A DNA stretch of 9,603 bases, from the NCBI GenBank assembly GCA_902562015.1, contig CACERX010000042.1:1-9603 (forward strand). The letters are read 5' to 3'. The notes beneath the pieces were generated by a model, which saw only the letters and a program-made list of their open reading frames with translations, ran no database searches and had not been told where the DNA came from. The position numbers and the translations under genes were made by a program. Each line of letters opens with the position of its first letter. Within the stretch, counting starts at the first letter, position 1. This DNA is from an uncultured SAR324 cluster bacterium. Its GTDB lineage: Bacteria > SAR324 > NAC60-12. Positions 6,174 to 9,603 of the stretch are shown in pieces.

Positions 6174-6575
6174 ATGAAAATATCATTTGATAATGTAGAA
6201 ATGCCGAGTATAGAAGGAATGACATCTGAGCAAAAATTTTGGTTTGCAAGTGCAATTGCAGGTATGGTAGGTGCGGATGGACATGCAGAAAAGCATGAAT
6301 TAGATTATCTAAAGCAGGCTCTTCATTTTCTTGAATCAAAGGAGGATATTGATAAAATTATTACCCTAGTTAAAGATTTAGAACATGGTGTACATCCAAA
6401 ATTAGAAAAAATAGCAATAGATAATAAGCATGCGTTTTTAATTCTAAAATATTTAGCGCAGATAATGGTAGCAGATTCTGACTTATCTCCGAAAGAACTA
6501 AGATTTTTTCTTCAGGTTGGAAACACTTTGGGTTTTAGTGCAGAAAAATCTAATAAAAATCCTCTTTTTGCATAA
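6174..6575 (+). CDS. TerB-like (tellurite-resistance type) helical protein
   Basis: This is a soluble 133-residue cytoplasmic protein without signal or membrane segment. Two related acidic helix motifs, AIAGMVGADGHAEKHELDYL (27-46) and LAQIMVADSDLSPKELRFF (94-112), match the internal repeat of the TerB/DjlA-N fold, whose paired acidic loops bind metal in TerB. Members occur in tellurite-resistance operons, but also widely alone in stress and envelope contexts. No other ter gene is present here, so tellurite resistance should not be assumed. The gene lies 116 bp after the ion-channel gene on the same strand and could share its transcript. The ribosome binding site is weak (TGGA about 8 nt before the ATG). 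Confidence 0.75.
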   Translation: MKISFDNVEMPSIEGMTSEQKFWFASAIAGMVGADGHAEKHELDYLKQALHFLESKEDIDKIITLVKDLEHGVHPKLEKIAIDNKHAFLILKYLAQIMVADSDLSPKELRFFLQVGNTLGFSAEKSNKNPLFA

Positions 6576-6779
6576 TCCATTGACTGCAAATAAAATTAAT
6601 TTCAAAAAATAAAAAAATTTAGGCAATCAATAAATACATTAGGTTTAGACACTAACTCAGCAAGAATTTCTTAAACTTAGAGTTTTTGAATAGAACGTCA
6701 TTCCTTACTTAAAATAAATTGCTAGCTGAAAATAAAAACCGTTTCAGAAGTGTATTTAATTATATAAAGGTTTTTGTTT
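6576..6779. other. AT-rich gap, no gene seen
   Basis: This is non-coding sequence between the TerB-like gene and the short ORF at 6780. A TATATAA followed by AAAGG (6761-6770) just before that ORF could serve as a -10 or ribosome-binding signal. I see no terminator for the TerB-like gene in it. Confidence 0.35.
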
Positions 6780-6866
6780 ATGGAAATATTTGAAAAAAGG
6801 AAGTCGGCCGCTTTAATAACGGTCTTTTTTGAGGAAATTATTTCTAAAAAAGTTAATCCAGTTTAA
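6780..6866 (+). CDS. Doubtful 28-residue small ORF
   Basis: This ATG-initiated frame starts MEIFEKRKSAALITVFFEEI and ends ISKKVNPV. AAAGG lies 9 nt upstream of the ATG. It has charged ends and a short hydrophobic middle. A terminator-like hairpin followed by TTTTTT (6806-6830) lies inside the frame, which argues either against a translated gene or for a truncated remnant. I do not recognise a family. Confidence 0.2.
   Translation: MEIFEKRKSAALITVFFEEIISKKVNPV
6806..6830 (+). terminator. Possible intrinsic terminator
   Basis: GGCCG (6806-6810) pairs with CGGTC (6820-6824, one G-U pair) around a 9-nt A/T loop, and is followed directly by six T residues. It is a candidate end for + strand transcription from the ion-channel and TerB-like genes, although 230 nt past the last stop codon. 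The stem is short. Confidence 0.35.
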
Positions 6867-6898
6867 AATAAAATATGTTAAACCGAATTTTTAAAAAA

Positions 6899-7168
6899 TT
6901 AGTTAAAACTATCATCTTCTAGGCACACTTCTTCCTGTTTACGGCGCTGGTCTGCTTCGTATACTCTAGTCCACATTCTACGCAGTTTGTCTTCACGAGA
7001 CTCAGCCTCTCCAAAGATGTGCTGGAGTTTGATCATTTCTTAAAACTTAGCTTTATTAAATTCATTGAGAAAACTTCTCGAGCGGTCTTTTTCTGTTATC
7101 CACTCTTTCCCAAAAATATTGTGAGTTTCTGAAAGTTTGTCGTCAAATAATACTTGTTTAGTTATCAT
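6899..7168 (-). pseudogene. Small gene interrupted by an in-frame TAA stop
   Basis: Starting at ATG 7168, four nt after an AAAGGAG ribosome binding site, one frame reads MITKQVLFDDKLSETHNIFG... to ...NEFNKAKF. It meets TAA at 7040-7042, then continues in the same frame with EMIKLQHIFGEAESREDKLR and ...VYEADQRRKQEEVCLEDDSFN to TAA at 6899. Both halves look protein-coding, charged and helical, and they share one frame. A single CAA-to-TAA change in an 89-residue gene is the simplest explanation. Alternatively, translation restarts at the ATG directly after the stop (7034-7036), giving two peptides of 42 and 45 residues. It is too short in each half to be found by usual gene callers. I do not recognise the family. 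Confidence 0.5.
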
Positions 7169-7537
7169 AACACTCCTTTACATTTAATTTATTCATTCTT
7201 TAAACAGATATGTTTCAAAAGTAGTACCAAAATGTTACATTTTTGTACTTGGTTAGACTTTCATCTAAAAGATATAACTAAATTCCCATGGCGCAAACTT
7301 TTTATTACACATGAGTAAATTATTGAAACATTAAGCTTTAATCTATTGATATTAATGTAAAAAAAATATTATTATGTGAAATCTACAATAGAATTATCTA
7401 CTTATAAAATAAATGTTTAAGAGAGCTTTAATTAGTGTATTTTTTTAATAAATTTGATATTTACTTGTGAAATTTAGAGCAAGCAAGTTTTTTTAATAGT
7501 GCCTTCATTTGTTATTGGATTGATCCATACTTCAAAA
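7169..7537. other. AT-rich gap upstream of the broken small gene
   Basis: I find no gene in these 370 bases. The part nearest 7168 holds the AAAGGAG site and presumably the promoter of the - strand broken gene, plus the inverted repeat at 7223-7249. Near 7460-7500, ACTTG and CAAGT flank a short stretch before a T-run, a weak terminator-like arrangement. The rest is featureless A/T sequence. Confidence 0.4.
7223..7249. promoter_or_regulatory. 27-bp interrupted palindrome, possible operator
   Basis: AGTAC (7223-7227) pairs with GTACT (7245-7249) and AAAATG (7229-7234) with CATTTT (7238-7243), with one mismatch between the two blocks and TTA at the centre. It lies 55 nt upstream of the start of the broken small gene. 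The size and two-fold symmetry fit a binding site for a dimeric repressor, but a simple RNA hairpin is equally possible. Confidence 0.35.
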
Positions 7538-8410
7538 TCATGAAGACACAATAGTACGAAAAACTATTAAAAAGCTGCTGATGATGATTAAAATTACACC
7601 TAGCCACTCGAGGGAGCTTGGAAGACTTCCCCAAAATAAGTACCCAAAAAGCAGTGTCCAACCCAGTTTAGTGTATATCAGTGTGGAAATGGAAGTAGCT
7701 GAAGTGTTTGAGTCTTGGTAGGATCGAACAAGACATTGACGTGAAAAAAAAAGCAAAATGGCAGAAATGAAGAGCATTGGTGTAAGTCTATTCCACAAGT
7801 AGGCTAAATCTATGAAAAATAACATCGCCAACAATACCAAGACTGGTTCCCAGAAAATCATGGCCGAAGTTTGTACATTTTCTCCGGCATATTTTATTGT
7901 GATCCAGCGCAGCGAAGAAAATATCAGTCCTCCAAGCATATATATATGATAATGACTGCTGCTTAGGCCCTGCCAATCGGCCTGCATCATCAACCACCCA
8001 CCAGCAATTCCAAATCCAATTGCAGGCAAGATCCATATGCTAGGATTCTCCCTTAAAACAAGCATAGCAAGGGCAGTCATCACCACAGGGAAAAGAAGGC
8101 TCATGGCTCCGAATTCAAACACACTTAAACCTTTCAGAGCGCTCAAAAAACAGTGCCATGCTCCAACAGTATAGAGGCTAATCGGAAGCAGGATCTTCCA
8201 GGAAATAGGTTTGATTCTCTGAAGTGAGCCTTGATTTAAAAGTTCATGAAAGGCTGTTAAAATCATGAAAAGACCAGCGGTTATGAAATTTATTTCATAA
8301 CGGCTGTAAGTCACAAGGAGCCATTTTTCAACAGCAATATTAGAGGAAAGTAGAAAATAGCCAAGAAGAATTCTACTTGTTATCCATCCGGAATTTAAAA
8401 AAATAGACAA
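7538..8410 (-). CDS. EamA/DMT-family transporter
   Basis: This is an inner-membrane carrier of the drug/metabolite transporter superfamily, with 290 residues and about ten hydrophobic helices in two EamA halves. The first half ends with the typical stretch FEFGAMSLLFPVVMTALAML then VLREN (98-122) and IGFGIAGGWLM (131-141). The second half ends with STLIYTKLGWTLLFGYLFWG (242-261) and LEWLGVILIIISSFLIV (267-283). Family members export amino acids, nucleobases or other metabolites; nothing here fixes the substrate. The start chosen is TTG at 8410, with AAGGAT 8 nt upstream. The gene follows the two DUF3015-type genes on the same strand after 62 bp and may be co-transcribed. Its GC content in the one line sampled (about 47%) is above that of its neighbours, which hints at a separate origin. 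Confidence 0.87.
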   Translation of the reverse strand: MSIFLNSGWITSRILLGYFLLSSNIAVEKWLLVTYSRYEINFITAGLFMILTAFHELLNQGSLQRIKPISWKILLPISLYTVGAWHCFLSALKGLSVFEFGAMSLLFPVVMTALAMLVLRENPSIWILPAIGFGIAGGWLMMQADWQGLSSSHYHIYMLGGLIFSSLRWITIKYAGENVQTSAMIFWEPVLVLLAMLFFIDLAYLWNRLTPMLFISAILLFFSRQCLVRSYQDSNTSATSISTLIYTKLGWTLLFGYLFWGSLPSSLEWLGVILIIISSFLIVFRTIVSS

Positions 8411-8472
8411 CTTTTAAATCCTTCAAAAAAGTATTATTTCTGTGTTTTTAAAGAATAGGAGTGGACTTTATT

Positions 8473-8958
8473 TTATGAAAATGCTTCTTTTGGAAGTATT
8501 TGGCACTTATTTCTTAGCAGAGGTTCGTGATTTAGAATAATGCCTAGACTGTGGTTAAGTATTTCCACTTTTTGTACACTGTTTTTAAACAGTTTACTGA
8601 AGTTTTCATTAATAACTTTACCGAAAATGAATCTGGTGTCATCAGAGCATCCTCGCAGGGAAGCTAGTGCATCCAGATATGGGCCCTTCCCCTGTGCAGC
8701 ATCATTAGCAATTTGATCATAATTTAGTTCAATAAAGTGAGTATAAGCATCGCAATTAGTAGTAGTAGAAATGCTCGCTGATGTGCCTTCGAAAGTTACC
8801 AGAATCCCGCTTTGACGTGATAATGGGCTATGTCCTCTAAGAGTTGGAAATAATCCCCCTTCTCCTCCGGCTGCTTCCTCGTGGCAGGCTATTAAATACT
8901 CACTACTTAAAAATACGGTAAAAATAGTGACAAGAGAAAAAAAACATATTCTATTCAT
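8473..8958 (-). CDS. DUF3015-type secreted protein, copy 1
   Basis: This 161-residue protein has a Sec signal peptide (MNRICFF... hydrophobic to about residue 24) followed directly by Cys25 in LIACHEE. The mature part has the pattern of DUF3015 proteins: a STTTNCDAY segment (65-72), then AAQGKGPYLDALASL (87-101), GC at 103-104, and a helical FIFGKVINENFSKLFKNS tail (110-127). The cysteines C25, C69, C104 and C152 all recur in the neighbouring copy, suggesting two periplasmic disulfides. LIAC also fits a lipobox, so lipid anchoring of C25 is possible. A strong AGGAAAAGG site precedes the ATG. The gene starts 12 bp after the stop of copy 2, so the two form an operon. Function of the family is unknown. 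Confidence 0.75.
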   Translation of the reverse strand: MNRICFFSLVTIFTVFLSSEYLIACHEEAAGGEGGLFPTLRGHSPLSRQSGILVTFEGTSASISTTTNCDAYTHFIELNYDQIANDAAQGKGPYLDALASLRGCSDDTRFIFGKVINENFSKLFKNSVQKVEILNHSLGIILNHEPLLRNKCQILPKEAFS

Positions 8959-8970
8959 TTTTTCCTTTTC

Positions 8971-9411
8971 CTAGGCTTTTCTACAAGATGCTTTAAGTAC
9001 TTTATTTGAATTAATCAATTTTTCAATTCCGTTCCTTAATTCATGTGAATTTCTTGAATCGCTAAATAAATATGTATAATTTAAACGCAATGTTCTAGAG
9101 AACTCATTTTTTATTTGTGGCTTACAACCATAAATCATTCCCAGTGCATCAAGATGTGGCCCATGTCCATAAGCTACCTGTTCCTGAATAAAATTATACT
9201 CACTTTCAAGAAATGCTGTATATAGATCACAGGAACTTGTTGTTGAAACTGAAATAGTTGAATTTTCTGTAAATTGGAATAATCCAACGCTCTTACCCCA
9301 TTTGTGATGGCCTTTATAGACGCTTTCGAAATCTCCTTCATGGCATGCAGAAGCGTTAGATGTAACAGAAATAAAAAATAAAAACATAAAAGTTCTGTAA
9401 ATAGTTTGCAT
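8971..9411 (-). CDS. DUF3015-type secreted protein, copy 2
   Basis: This is a diverged paralogue of the next gene downstream. From ATG 9411 it has 146 residues: signal peptide to about residue 22 (SNASA-CHE), then Cys23. SVSTTSSCDLY (54-64) and AYGHGPHLDALGMIYGC (80-96) align with copy 1 without gaps; the spacing from the second to the third cysteine is 35 residues in both. The fourth cysteine is C143. The frame also extends upstream to ATG 9453 and TTG 9498. I prefer 9411 because it puts the signal peptide at the N-terminus, although its ribosome binding site is weak (AAAGATTTACAG). The signal junction ASAC is a poorer lipobox than in copy 1, so both proteins are more likely soluble and disulfide-bonded. 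First gene of the likely three-gene run. Confidence 0.72.
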   Translation of the reverse strand: MQTIYRTFMFLFFISVTSNASACHEGDFESVYKGHHKWGKSVGLFQFTENSTISVSTTSSCDLYTAFLESEYNFIQEQVAYGHGPHLDALGMIYGCKPQIKNEFSRTLRLNYTYLFSDSRNSHELRNGIEKLINSNKVLKASCRKA

Positions 9412-9506
9412 CTGTAAATCTTTAAGTTGAGAGAAAAAATTAAACTTAGTCATTTTGAATCCAAACATATATTTATTTTCATGTTCAGGATAACGCAAAA
9501 CTTAAA

Positions 9507-9602
9507 TTAAAAGTAGTTTTTTAATTCGTCGAAATCTTTGTGCCATTTAAAAATAATTTATAATTCCCTATTTACCATCCATACAACAAGTTCTGTGCTA
9601 TA
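9507..9602 (-). pseudogene. Possible decayed 3' end of another gene
   Basis: One - strand frame enters from the window edge as YSTELVVWMVNREL, meets TAA at 9558-9560, and continues in the same frame as IIFKWHKDFDELKNYF to a second TAA at 9507. Both pieces look protein-like. This may be a gene tail with a premature stop, or simply a gene ending at 9558. It is too short to judge and partial at the edge. Confidence 0.2.
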
Positions 9603-9603
9603 G

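Noticed and set aside
6174..6575. Tellurite-resistance operon
   Set aside because: Only the TerB-like protein is present, with no TerA, TerC, TerD, TerE or TerZ neighbours, so a resistance function is not supported.
9412..9498. N-terminal extension of DUF3015-type copy 2 to TTG 9498
   Set aside because: It would put about 29 mostly polar residues ahead of a normal signal peptide; ATG 9411 gives a standard one.
1..9603. CRISPR array, phage or insertion-sequence genes
   Set aside because: No regularly spaced repeats, transposase, integrase or structural phage protein was found on either strand.

Overview
This 9.6 kb window comes from a Gram-negative bacterium. The evidence is several Sec signal peptides for periplasmic export, inner-membrane carriers, and DUF2059- and DUF3015-type periplasmic proteins. 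I cannot place the lineage. Shine-Dalgarno sites are present at some genes and absent at others, and the one intact tRNA has its CCA end encoded. Base composition is uneven. By sample line counts, the left part (about 1-2800) is about 45-52% GC. The middle and right are mostly about 30-35% GC, apart from the DMT carrier at 7538-8410, where the one line I counted is about 47%.

Region 1 (1-1388, + strand) is a sugar-ketose kinase operon. It holds the C-terminal three quarters of a DhaK-type subunit (cut by the window edge), joined by an ATGA stop/start overlap to a complete DhaL-type ATP-binding subunit. Region 2 (1585-2802, - strand) is a convergent Bcr/CflA-type multidrug MFS exporter. About 40 bp upstream of its start lies a non-functional internal fragment of an initiator tRNA-fMet gene (2844-2880), close to where GC content falls.

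Region 3 (2880-4560, all - strand) carries a DUF2059 periplasmic protein, an intact tRNA with CAT anticodon (elongator Met most likely) with its own terminator, a possible 52-residue small protein ending in a strong terminator hairpin, and an orphan four-helix membrane protein. Region 4 (4791-6575, + strand) opens with a nearly perfect 28-bp inverted repeat. It is followed by a prokaryotic pentameric ligand-gated ion channel (a GLIC/ELIC relative, the most notable gene here) and a TerB-like small acidic protein.

Region 5 (6576-7537) is AT-rich with little coding. It includes a doubtful 28-codon ORF and, on the - strand, an 89-codon reading frame with a good ribosome binding site broken by one in-frame TAA. 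Region 6 (7538-9411, - strand) is a likely three-gene run: two tandem diverged DUF3015-type secreted proteins with four conserved cysteines, then a ten-helix EamA/DMT carrier. The last 100 bp may hold the decayed end of another - strand gene.

No phage, CRISPR, transposase or integrase gene is visible. The clustering of unrelated short genes, a tRNA remnant, broken frames and low GC makes most of 2800-9603 look like an accessory or slowly decaying region. That is an inference from composition and layout, not a demonstrated island.
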